Source: Rhodopseudomonas boonkerdii (GTDB lineage Bacteria; Pseudomonadota; Alphaproteobacteria; Rhizobiales; Xanthobacteraceae). Taken from it: 64,000 nt of DNA. The position numbers were made by a program, and so were the translations under genes. Numbering within the stretch: the stretch's first letter is position 1; every line of letters begins with the position of its first letter. Below the pieces are notes generated by a model that did no database searches, was not told the origin of the DNA, and saw only the letters and a list, made by a program, of their open reading frames with translations. The stretch lies in contig NZ_CP036537.1 in NCBI RefSeq assembly GCF_021184025.1, positions 806,001 to 870,000 of the forward strand, written 5' to 3'. Positions 17,965 to 27,000 of the stretch are shown piece by piece.

Positions 17965-20900
17965 TTAGGGCACATATACTTCAAGGATCGGGGCGGAAGG
18001 CGCTACCGCTTCGGCCCGACGCTTGGCAACGCGCTTCGCCGCATCGCGGACAAGTGCAAGCTTGCGCCTGTCCTTGTCCACGCATGCCAGAATTTGGTCA
18101 TCAGTTGCGGCGTCGATCTGTTCGGGCTCACAGAGCTGCGCGGCGGCCAAGCGGCAATAGTCGCCCCGCAGCAAATCGGCTCCAGCGAATTGGGCGAGGT
18201 CGACGGCGGCGCTGGGCACGCCATATGTCAACCGGATCGCCAGACGTCTCACACGGTCACCGAGATCGAGCGTGGGGTGCAGGATCTCGGCGACGCGAGC
18301 CGCGACCGGCATCAGATCGCAAGTCCGCGCTGCGACCGCGCGTATGGGGCCGGCGGCGCCGCCAAACGCACCACCGAACTGCGTCAGCACGCGCTCGATC
18401 TCGCTCATGGCACGACCGGACACGAACAAAAGACAAGCGACCGCCTTCTTCGCACGCAGGGTCGCCTGATGATCTTCTGTTGTCCCGCGCTGAAGCGCGT
18501 TCAGGACGTGCCACGGCACATTCTGCCTCTGCAGCTCGTTGGGCCATAGCTGAGGCTCTTTCTGCGTGCTTTTTCGGTTGATCGGAAAAAGGAGTTGATC
18601 GACCTCGACCGTCGTTTGAGCTGCGGCAATCAGGACGGGATCGCTGATTTCTTGGGGCTGAAGCGAGCCGAGGCAATCTACGAGCGCGACGATGGACCCG
18701 ACCTCTGCCGCGCTTTCGCCAGCGAGACGGCCCAGCTTGGTCAATTCATACGCGCCTGTAGCGTTCTTCTGCACCAGGCCGTGGCGTTCCAAATCCGCTA
18801 GGGCCGAAAGCAGATCCGGCCGGCTCCACTGCCACGCGCTATGGGCGCGCCGGGCTTGGAACGCGCCGAAGCTCGATTCCAGAAATTCGACAATCTCCTC
18901 GCTCGGCACGCCTTCGCCGGCCGCTCGTTGTGCCGCGACTAGGACGCGGATAATCAGGGAGCGTGGGTCGGTTGTACCGTCGAGGAAGCGGGACACCAAG
19001 TCTTCCGGCTCCGCGGTCACGTATCGCGACCACAGATCATGCTCGGCGCGCGGATCGAGCGCCAGCAGATACGAAGCTCCCTTCTCGGCGAAGCCAAGCC
19101 TTCCCGCGCGACCGACTAGGTTCTTGTATTCGGCTACCGAATAGGGCTCGTCGCCGGGATGATTCAAGCCGGCGATGATGACCGATGACGCGGGCGTGTT
19201 CACGCCCATCGCCAGCGTCGTCGTGGCTGCGATGACGCGCAGGCCCGAGCCGCTACGGCGAAATTCTTCCTCGATGACGCGCCGCTCTTCGCGGTCGAGA
19301 TCCGAGTTGTGGAAAGCGACGCCGCGCCCCAGCGCGCTCCGCAAGTCGGCGCTGGCCTGCGAGGGATCGCCGCCGGGCATCTGCGTCAGCGCCTCGGCAG
19401 CCGGAGGCAATCCGAGCGACTCTGCGAGATAGTTGGCGCAGCCGCGGGCTTCGCCCTTGGTTTCGCGAAACACGATCACCTGCTGGCCTTCGGCGACAAG
19501 CTTGCGCACCAGCGGGATGATCCAATCCTGGCTGGATCCTTTGCCGCCGACAAGACGCCGAACGAGCGGCCCCTCAACCTGCTCATTGCCATTCTCCGGG
19601 TCAAGAAAGCGGAAATGCCCGGTGCCGAGCAACAAGCCCTCCTCAAGCGGAACGGGCCGCTCCGTGCGCCGCAAGAGCCGCGCGCCGAGCCATTGCTCAA
19701 GGCCGTTCGTGTCCCCGATCACAGCCGAAAGCGCGATCAGTTGGGGCTCGATCCCCTCACGCCGGCGCATCCGGATGAGCGTCAAAATGAACTCCAGATT
19801 CGCGCCGCGGCCACGGTCGGCGATCATCTGCGCTTCGTCGATCACGATCGCGCCGACCTGCGCCAGCACATGAGGGAATGTCAGCGCGATCGCGGCGAAC
19901 TTCTCATAGGTCAGGAGACCGACATCGTATTGGCCCCGCAGCAGAGGCGCGATGTCGTCCGTCTCGCCCGTCGCTTCCACCGTGCGGACCCCGAAACCGC
20001 CATAGACGCTCTCGAAGTGCCGCCGCTTGTCTGCCACAAGGGCCTTAAGCGGCAGCAGAAACAAAGCCCGTTTGCGATCCAGCACGTTCCGGAGCGCCGC
20101 GAGCTCGCCCACCATCGTCTTGCCCGAGGATGTCGGGGCCGACACCACCAGGTTCTCGCCGTCCAGCACGCCGAAGTCGGTGATGGCGGAGATCTGAAGC
20201 GCATTCAAGGACGGGATCGCTCCAGCCCAGGCGGTGACAAGCGCGTCGGGGAAACCGGCCGACGAGAGGCTGGCAAGATCGGACGTCACCTTGGCAGGCA
20301 GACGCGCCGGGAAGGCCGCCCGATACTTAGCGCCCGGCACGAACACGGGCCACGCGACATCGCCGTCGATGCTCCCGCGCATGGTCGGGTTCTGCTCTTT
20401 GCCGCCCTGCAGCGCGGCCGCCCGGACGCGGCTCGTGACATGCTCGAGGAGGCGGTAGAGCGAGAGCTTGCCGCCGCTCACGACTTCCTCGGCGCCACAT
20501 AGCGCCTCAAGCAGAAAGTGGGTCAGAAAGCCGTGCCCGAACCGGCGGTGCTCATAGGCGGGCTCGGTCGCCGCGGAGGCGGTGAAGATGATCCGACCAG
20601 CGCCGCCAAGCTGAGCCAGGCGCGCTTCGGCGGACAAAAGGCTGCGCGGCTTCGCATCGACGTGCAGAACCTTCGCCCCAATGCCGCCGGAAAAACAACA
20701 GTCGAGGAACAGGATCAGGCGCTTTGCCGGTATCCGCGAGAACCATTCCTGCAACAGCTCGAGCGGGATCGCGGAGCCGGCGAGATCATCTGGATTCGCG
20801 TCGTGGGTGACGAGCTCATGTGTCTCCGACCCATGGCCGGAGAACGCGATCACCACCGTATCCTCGGGGCCGCAGCCGGCCAGGTCGGCAAATGCGTCCT

Positions 20901-21069
20901 CAATCCGCTGCCGCGTGGCCTCCGCATCTGCCAGCAAGACTGTGCTACCGCCCAGCGTGTCGAAGAACAGTGCCTCCAGCGCCGTCGCGTCGCGACGCGC
21001 GCAGGTCAGCTCATCAATGCCGGTCGAGCTATAACGGTCGATGCCGATGAACAGGCCGCGAAACGGCAT
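17965..21069 (-). CDS. caspase-like protease fused to a Ski2-like helicase
   Basis: A 1034-residue fusion. Residues 1-250 form a peptidase C14 (caspase/metacaspase) domain with H79 in AFSGHGSET and the Cys pair in LDCCFSGG (C125 likely catalytic). A superfamily 2 helicase follows: Walker A APTSSGKT at 311-318, DEAQ at 411-414, an LSAVIG-like motif III, then TTTLAMGVNTPA and GRAGRLG as late motifs, close to Ski2/Hel308 types. The C-terminal 350 residues include a helical region. Caspase-like domains in bacteria often act in abortive defence, and HamB of Hachiman is a related helicase. A nucleic-acid-sensing helicase unleashing a protease is therefore a reasonable inference. The DUF2158 gene lies 11 nt upstream on the same strand. 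Confidence 0.85.
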   Translation of the reverse strand: MPFRGLFIGIDRYSSTGIDELTCARRDATALEALFFDTLGGSTVLLADAEATRQRIEDAFADLAGCGPEDTVVIAFSGHGSETHELVTHDANPDDLAGSAIPLELLQEWFSRIPAKRLILFLDCCFSGGIGAKVLHVDAKPRSLLSAEARLAQLGGAGRIIFTASAATEPAYEHRRFGHGFLTHFLLEALCGAEEVVSGGKLSLYRLLEHVTSRVRAAALQGGKEQNPTMRGSIDGDVAWPVFVPGAKYRAAFPARLPAKVTSDLASLSSAGFPDALVTAWAGAIPSLNALQISAITDFGVLDGENLVVSAPTSSGKTMVGELAALRNVLDRKRALFLLPLKALVADKRRHFESVYGGFGVRTVEATGETDDIAPLLRGQYDVGLLTYEKFAAIALTFPHVLAQVGAIVIDEAQMIADRGRGANLEFILTLIRMRRREGIEPQLIALSAVIGDTNGLEQWLGARLLRRTERPVPLEEGLLLGTGHFRFLDPENGNEQVEGPLVRRLVGGKGSSQDWIIPLVRKLVAEGQQVIVFRETKGEARGCANYLAESLGLPPAAEALTQMPGGDPSQASADLRSALGRGVAFHNSDLDREERRVIEEEFRRSGSGLRVIAATTTLAMGVNTPASSVIIAGLNHPGDEPYSVAEYKNLVGRAGRLGFAEKGASYLLALDPRAEHDLWSRYVTAEPEDLVSRFLDGTTDPRSLIIRVLVAAQRAAGEGVPSEEIVEFLESSFGAFQARRAHSAWQWSRPDLLSALADLERHGLVQKNATGAYELTKLGRLAGESAAEVGSIVALVDCLGSLQPQEISDPVLIAAAQTTVEVDQLLFPINRKSTQKEPQLWPNELQRQNVPWHVLNALQRGTTEDHQATLRAKKAVACLLFVSGRAMSEIERVLTQFGGAFGGAAGPIRAVAARTCDLMPVAARVAEILHPTLDLGDRVRRLAIRLTYGVPSAAVDLAQFAGADLLRGDYCRLAAAQLCEPEQIDAATDDQILACVDKDRRKLALVRDAAKRVAKRRAEAVAPSAPILEVYVP

Positions 21070-21080
21070 GAGGCACCACG

Positions 21081-21317
21081 CTACGCCCGAACGACGCCGA
21101 CGGAGAACGCGGCTCGTGGCTTCTCAGCCTTCTCCAGCACGACCGGCGCGAACGTGTCTTTCCGCGCGACCTGCTTGTTGCCCACCTTCTCGAACCAGAC
21201 ACACCAGACGGCATCCTCCTCCAGCATGGCCGTCTTCCCGACCAGCTCGACCGTCATGATCGGCCCGCCTGACTTCACCCGCACAAGATCGCCGGGCTTG
21301 AATTCGGTAGCATCCAT
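21081..21317 (-). CDS. DUF2158 (YodC-like) small protein
   Basis: A 78-residue protein beginning MDATEFKPGDLVRVKSGGP, the hallmark of the DUF2158/YodC family, with MTVE and VWCVWFE later. Such proteins are small beta-barrel-like folds of unknown function. GGAG lies before the ATG. The stop is 11 nt from the start of the caspase-helicase gene, so the two form an operon. It could be a cofactor or inhibitor of the protease-helicase; this is inference from linkage. Confidence 0.75.
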   Translation of the reverse strand: MDATEFKPGDLVRVKSGGPIMTVELVGKTAMLEEDAVWCVWFEKVGNKQVARKDTFAPVVLEKAEKPRAAFSVGVVRA

Positions 21318-21559
21318 TCTCCACGCTCCTTCTCGATGCCTATCTGTCCTCGCCAGGCACCGGAGGAGGTCGCAAGAAGCTCGCCCACGTCCCCACCACC
21401 ATGAGTGGAGACGCGCACGTGCTAGGAGATCGCCCCATGCCTAACATCAATATATGGTGTGTCGGTCATTCCTTGCACAAGGATTTCGGCGAAGACCGTG
21501 TAAGCTCCTGATAGATGTTCTTGATTTGTCTCTTAGGGCTGCGCTGCGTTCCGAAGCGG

Positions 21560-21593
21560 GATAGCCCGACGGCAACCTGCCGTCGGGCCTATC
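21560..21593 (-). terminator. hairpin after the multi-ubiquitin operon
   Basis: GATAGCCCGACGGCA (21560-21574) and TGCCGTCGGGCCTATC (21578-21593) form a long, nearly perfect stem with a 3-nt loop. It starts 2 nt after the DUF6527 stop. No U-run follows, so it may act as an mRNA end-protecting hairpin or a weak terminator. Confidence 0.6.
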
Positions 21594-21594
21594 G

Positions 21595-22035
21595 TCACGA
21601 TCTGCCAGATAGCCAACGCCAGGCGCGGCGCCAGAAGCCGGGAGCCGCCTTGACGGGAGCGGGCTGAACGGCAAGTTCGATCGCTGGCGTCTGCCCGTAG
21701 AAGCGCGCTTTGGCAGCGCGGTCACGACGACGCTCGGCTTCGACCTGCTCGTCACTCCAGGGGCCGGCCTCGATCACCTTGCTGCGGTCGATCACATAGT
21801 GTGACCGGCATTTCAGCGTCCAATTGCCGATCGACGGCCGCAGGGAGACGGTCTCGCCATCGAACGTCATCTTCCAGTCCGTCGGCGTGAAGGGGGCGAC
21901 GACCTCCTCGCCGCAACCGCAGCAGCAGCTGTGGGCTGATGTGGCATATTCCATCGAAACATAGAGAATGCCTGCCTCAAGGCGCTCAGGGATGTGTTCG
22001 ACGAAACGATGTTCGAGTCGCTTGTGCCGTATCAC
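21595..22035 (-). CDS. DUF6527 protein of the multi-ubiquitin operon
   Basis: A 146-residue protein. The GTG at 22035 overlaps the E1 stop by 4 nt (GTGA), and the family-like N-terminus RLEHRFVEHIPERLEAG begins there. It has a cysteine-rich cluster (HSCCCGCGEEVV, C37-C39 and C41) plus KCRSHYVI (C76, H79), a likely zinc site. PTDWKMTFDGETVSLRPSIGNW matches DUF6527. This family is known to travel with bacterial multi-ubiquitin and ThiF genes; its activity is not something I can assign with confidence, and a peptidase or binding role has to be left open. Confidence 0.8.
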   Translation of the reverse strand: MIRHKRLEHRFVEHIPERLEAGILYVSMEYATSAHSCCCGCGEEVVAPFTPTDWKMTFDGETVSLRPSIGNWTLKCRSHYVIDRSKVIEAGPWSDEQVEAERRRDRAAKARFYGQTPAIELAVQPAPVKAAPGFWRRAWRWLSGRS

Positions 22036-23204
22036 GCGAGATCCCCGTTGATCAGCATGTTGCCGTCGGTGGTGTAGGTGCAGTGATGCTCGCGCTCGAG
22101 GTCGCGGTAGAAGCCGCGAATCTTCTTCCACTTGACGACCGCGAGGACAGCATTCAGGGCGTTGAGATCCGCGACCTGGATGTTGGAGGCGTAGATGTCC
22201 TTGGCGCCGCCGCCGACGAAGGAAATGCGCTGCCGCGCGTGATCGCGCTTCTCCGGCGTACTGGCGGTGACGCGCAGGATGCCGCCCAGCGACCCCTCGT
22301 CGAGCTCGAGCCCCATGCCAACATCGACGAACGCGGCGCCGATCGCCTCGAGCTTCTCTACGATCAGCCGCTTAGCGTCACCCGCATCGAGGGACAGGAA
22401 CGCGAAGGTGACGCCGTCGAGAAGGTGAATGTTGTCGACGCCGAGCGCGACATCGTGCGCCACGATGTTCCGGTGCATCCGGCTGTAGATGCGCTTCAGG
22501 TATTCGACCTTCTTGGGCGCTTCCCGCAATTCCTCCAGGCTCGGAGCGCCCGGCGCGCGAAACGCGTTATGGGTCAGGAACTCGTCGCTGTCGAACAGCC
22601 GGATTTCCCGGACAGGCGTCTTGGCGACGAAATCCAGGATGTAGCCGCCGGTCCCCCCGACGCCGATGATGGCGACCCGCTCGTTGACGAGTCGCTCGGT
22701 CAGGACGCCGATCCCGACACGGTCGGAGGCGGTCTCGACATAGTTGAAGACGCTGTCCTCCTCCTCTTCCGGTTCGCGGAAGGTGCGAGGCGTCGCGCCG
22801 GACTTCAGCACTGCGGCCGGGCCCGCGAGGATATTCGCGTAGCTCGTCATCTTGTGGTGGTAGTCCGAGTAGCCGCCGTCTGGCTTGCTGGAGAAGCTGT
22901 GCGTCGCCTTCAGGCCGTGGCCGAGATCGAAGGCGCCGGCCGCATGCGAGATGCCCTGGATGGGCCTGCCGTCGGCGTGGCACGGGAAATCGCCGTCCCA
23001 GTGGATGACATGGGTGTCGGGCGGGCGCGTCTGATCTCCGGCCAGCGTGAGGCTGGAGATGAGGGTGCCGATGCGCACCTCCCGGCGCGCATCGACATAC
23101 GGCACCTCGCGCATAACGAGATACCCGCCCTGCTGCTGGACGAAGTAGCCTTCGTCCCGCAGCCGCTTGAGGTCCGGATTACGACTGAACAGTGCGCGTG
23201 ACAT
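22032..23204 (-). CDS. DUF6791-ThiF fusion, E1-like ubiquitin activator
   Basis: A 390-residue protein. Residues 1-150 are the DUF6791 domain, with HWDGDFPCHADGRPI. C75 there is a candidate thioester-forming cysteine, which would give an E2-like role. Residues 170-390 are a ThiF/E1 adenylation domain with GVGGTGGYIL (181-190) binding ATP and LFDSDEFLTHNAFR following. It would adenylate the ubiquitin-like protein encoded just upstream. ATG 23204 gives a 26-nt overlap with the multi-ubiquitin gene; the frame extends further up but without a ribosome site. The E2 suggestion is inference. Confidence 0.85.
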   Translation of the reverse strand: MSRALFSRNPDLKRLRDEGYFVQQQGGYLVMREVPYVDARREVRIGTLISSLTLAGDQTRPPDTHVIHWDGDFPCHADGRPIQGISHAAGAFDLGHGLKATHSFSSKPDGGYSDYHHKMTSYANILAGPAAVLKSGATPRTFREPEEEEDSVFNYVETASDRVGIGVLTERLVNERVAIIGVGGTGGYILDFVAKTPVREIRLFDSDEFLTHNAFRAPGAPSLEELREAPKKVEYLKRIYSRMHRNIVAHDVALGVDNIHLLDGVTFAFLSLDAGDAKRLIVEKLEAIGAAFVDVGMGLELDEGSLGGILRVTASTPEKRDHARQRISFVGGGAKDIYASNIQVADLNALNAVLAVVKWKKIRGFYRDLEREHHCTYTTDGNMLINGDLA

Positions 23205-23925
23205 TGAACACCGTGCCCTTCTTCTTGACGTCGACGGAGCCGCCAACCCCGAGCTCACCGGCGGGCGGCGTCGACGCCGCGTGCCGGTAGGTCATCGAGA
23301 AGACGACGTTGGGTTCGTGCTGGCCCGGGAAGGCGAGCTGGACGATCTGTTCGAACGTCACCGTGCGGGCGTTCACCGTGCGCGGCCGCGAATTGACGAT
23401 GATCTCGAACGTCAGCCGCGCGGTGATGAACCGCTCGATGCCGGGCTGGACCAGATCGATCAGCTCGCCATGCTCGATCAGGCGATCTTCACCGCCGGGA
23501 ACCTCGAGGAAGACGGCCTCCCCCTCGCCGGGCTTGGCGAGGCCGTAGAGCACCGTGCCGCTGATGACCGGCTTGCCCCAGAGCAGCTCGTGGTCGTTGA
23601 GGGTCAGCTTGAAGTCGCGGTCGGTCTGGAAGGCGATGAACCGCTCGGCGCCGCGCTCACGCAGGTCGAACGGCTCGTTGAGCCTCACATCCTCGAAATC
23701 GCCCGAGGGCAGGATCGCGATGAGGCTGTAACCGTCCCGCGGGTCGAGTGCCGCGGCTTCCAGCAACTGGCGGCCGAGCGGCACGGGATCGCTCACCACA
23801 CGGGACTGGAAGTTGAGATCGCCCTGCGCGAGGAGAAAGCGATACCCCCGCGCCGGACGCAACGCCCGGCCTTCGCGCAGGGCGTCGCCGAGATCGTCGT
23901 AATCAAGAAGTTCTTCGGTGTTCAT
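23179..23925 (-). CDS. multi-ubiquitin domain protein
   Basis: A 248-residue protein that reads as three tandem beta-grasp units, at about 25-85, 86-165 and 166-248. The last unit (FEIIVNSRPRTV, TFEQIVQLAFPG, VFSMTYRHA, KKKGTVFNVT) is typical of the bacterial multi-ubiquitin family. It ends TRTVQS, without a terminal di-glycine. It is the likely substrate of the E1 encoded downstream. It starts 82 nt after the UvrD gene on the same strand, so it could be a continuation of that operon or have its own control at the inverted repeat 23928-23980. Confidence 0.85.
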   Translation of the reverse strand: MNTEELLDYDDLGDALREGRALRPARGYRFLLAQGDLNFQSRVVSDPVPLGRQLLEAAALDPRDGYSLIAILPSGDFEDVRLNEPFDLRERGAERFIAFQTDRDFKLTLNDHELLWGKPVISGTVLYGLAKPGEGEAVFLEVPGGEDRLIEHGELIDLVQPGIERFITARLTFEIIVNSRPRTVNARTVTFEQIVQLAFPGQHEPNVVFSMTYRHAASTPPAGELGVGGSVDVKKKGTVFNVTRTVQS

Positions 23926-23927
23926 AA

Positions 23928-23980
23928 GATTGGGTCCTTAGGTTCGGCCGAGGCAGCGCCGCGGCTCTAAGGGTCCAATC
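23928..23980 (-). promoter_or_regulatory. inverted repeat over the multi-ubiquitin ribosome site
   Basis: GATTGGGTCCTTAG (23928-23941) and CTAAGGGTCCAATC (23967-23980) are complementary at 12 of 14 positions across a 25-nt loop. On the minus strand the inner arm contains AAGGA, the likely ribosome site of the ATG at 23925. It could be an operator or a translational attenuator. Confidence 0.45.
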
Positions 23981-24006
23981 GGAGCGACGGAGGCCGACCG
24001 GTAAGG

Positions 24007-27000
24007 TCAGACGAACTTTTTTTGCAAGGGGCCGTCGGGGGTCTGCCCGCAGATGAAGAAGGCCGGGCAGTTCGGGCAGGTGCGCGACGAAACCTCGGCC
24101 GGAAACCGTCCGGCGCGGATGTCGCCGAGAAACTTTGCGAGCTTGTCCTTGCGCCCCTTCAGCTCCCGATCGGACAAGGCAAGCGCATGTGCCTCGCCGT
24201 CGGAAAGATGGACGAGCTCTGCGACCGCGCCGGGAAAGGACTGCCTGACCGCCAGCATCAGCGCCGCCGCGCCGACATCCTTGCCCTCGGCCGACCGCAT
24301 GTGACCCGTGCGAATGCGGCGCACGGCGCGGATGCCGTCCGGCCGCACCAGCACCTCGTCCGGCCGAACGATGATCTCCTCGCCGCCGAAACTGAGGCTG
24401 AGCGCGACCGGCGCTTCGGGGACTGCTTCGGCGCGGTTCGCCAGGAAGAAGCGCAGCATTGCCAGCGCCAGATCGCGGAATTCCGCGCGATAGCCGTGCT
24501 CGCCGAGCCCCTCGCCGGCGAGCGCCGCATCGATGCGATCTTGCAGCGCCTGCTCGGACACGGGTCCATCCGACGCGATCACCGCCTCGACCACCACGCG
24601 AACCGCCTCATGCAGATGCATGAAGGCGGTCGCGGTTCGCCGGCCGCCGACCTGCAGGACATGCGTGTAGAAGAAGCGACGCGGGCAGGATTCATAAAGA
24701 GCGATCTGCGGGGCGCCTAACCGCAGCCGTCCGTCGACCACCAAATCGATATCCCGAGCTTCCGCGGCCACGGGAAGCGGCCGTGCCGGCACGAGCGAAC
24801 GGCGTGTTAAGGTCGCCCCGAGACGGTCGAGGAATGGCGAAAGCGGTCGGTTGTGGCCGTTACTCTTCTCGGTCGGCGCATAAAGGATCAGGCGATCGCG
24901 GGCGCGCGACTGCGCCACGTAAAATAGGCACTCCTGCTCCTCGGCCTGACCTGCGCGGAACGCCTCCAGCGCACTGCCCTCCGCCCCCGCGATCATCCCG
25001 TCGGGCGCCGGACAGGGCGGCGCCGGCGGCGTGCGTGGGATCGTGTCGCTGTTAAGCCCAGGAATATGGACGCCACCGAACTCTAGGCCCTTGGCGCCAT
25101 GGATGGTCATCAGCCGCACGGCGTCGAGATGCTGGGCGGCCGCCGGCAATTGGCGCAGGTCGCGGTCGTCGCCGAGCCGCACGAGCCTGCGCACACGATC
25201 GAGCAGGCGCGTGATGGGCAGCCCGCGTCCGGCCGGTTGTACCCGCACAAAGTTGAGGAATTGCCAGATCGCGATGCCCCGTGTGCGGTCGGCGAGATCC
25301 TCCGACGCGCCCAGGCGCGCGGCGATGCGTGTGCGATCGAGCAACAGCGTCGCGAGCACGGTCCAGGGCGAGGCCGTCTGATCGAAACCATCGAGCGCAG
25401 TCGCGAGCTTGGCAACGGTCTGCCGCCCCCTGTCGCTCAAACCGGGGATCGCCTCGCCATGCCGCAGCCAGCCCGCCGGCGCGTGCTCGGCCGCCCGCAG
25501 ATGGTCGAAGACCGCGACCACATCGGCAAAGGAGGTGGCGAAGTCTCGCCAGCAGGCAATGCGCACCAGGCCCATGGCGCGCCGATCGACTAGGATCGAG
25601 AGGAGAGCCAGGAGATCCTTGACCTCACCCCGCTCGAACAGACTTCCCAGGAAGAGGACCGGCACGCCGAGCCGTTCCAGGTCCTGCCCGATCGTCGACA
25701 GCTTTTCGTTGCCGGTGCACAGGACCGCCTGGTCACGATAGGCGTAGCCGTCACGCCGCAGCTCCTCGATAGCGTCGGCCAGGGCGACCTGCTGCTGCTC
25801 GGCGCGCTGGACCGTGCGCAACTCGGGCCTATGTCCATTGGCGTCGCGGTCCGCGTCGAGGCCACTATCCGCATCGCCGGCGCGCATCGTGATCGCGAAA
25901 CTGGAGAAGCTGGCGACAATCTCCGGCACCGAACGATAATTACGCTTCAATCGACCGCGATTGCCACCGGCGAAGTCCTCCTTGCCGAACCGGGTTATGT
26001 TGAAGGATGAGGCACCGCGAAACCGGTAGATCGACTGCTTGGCGTCGCCGACCATCCAGAGATTGCGGCCGTCGGGCCGCAGTGCGCTCAGCAGCCGCAC
26101 GCTGCTGCGGTTCACGTCCTGATACTCATCCACCAGGACATGATCATATTGCGCCTGCAGCGCCGCGCAGATGGCCGCCTCCTTTTCGAGCAGTTGCACC
26201 GGCAAGGCGACAAGATCGCCGAAGTCGATGCAATGCGCGTTGCGCTTGAGCTGTTCGTAGGCCGCGTAGACGCGGGCAACCTCGCCGGCGCGTTCCGCCG
26301 CCTCGCGCGCATCCGAGTCCTGGGCTTTCGCCTGCATGGCGTCGGCGAGCGCGGCGTAGGTTTCGGCGTCGACCACCTCATCCTTCGCCCGCGATACGGC
26401 GGCCAACATGTCGGCAATGATCTGGGTCGGATCGTAAAGATTGCGGTAGTACGCGAGCCTAAGCCGCGGGAACTCCCCCTCGAGGAGTTCGACCGCTTCG
26501 GTCCGGTCCATCATCCGCGGGTCCTTCGGCAGGCCGAGCTCCGCATGGAAACGACGGATGATATCGAGGCCGAAGGCATGGAACGTGCCGATCCACATCG
26601 CGGCCGCAGCCTCGGGCCGCTTGCGCGCGATCCGCTCGGCCATCTCGCCCGCTGCCTTGTTCGAAAAGGTCAACAGCAGTATGCGCCGTGGATCGACGCC
26701 CTCGCCTAGAAGGCCCTCGACGCGCGCGATCAGCGTCTGCGTCTTGCCGGTGCCAGGCCCCGCCTCAAGCAGATAGGCTTCGCCGCGATGCGCCGCAGCG
26801 GCCGCTTGCAGCGGATTGAGCGGCCGTTCGACATGCGCCGCAGTCGCGGCGGGAGGCACGGGCGGCAGCAGCAAAGCATCGAACAACTGCTGCGCGACGA
26901 CCTCGAACGGCGCGCCGAGCTTCGCGGCGATGGCGGACGCGGCGAGCCCTTGGTCGACATGGAGCGCCCGCGCGACGGTGCGCGGAAGCAGCAGTTCGCG

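Noticed and set aside
19309..20502. 397-codon plus-strand frame inside the caspase-helicase gene
   Set aside because: Lies fully within a gene with catalytic motifs on the other strand; sequence has no protein-like features.
21939..23201. 420-codon plus-strand frame over the multi-ubiquitin operon
   Set aside because: Shadow of the E1-like gene; the minus strand has the ThiF and DUF6791 motifs and overlapping gene starts.
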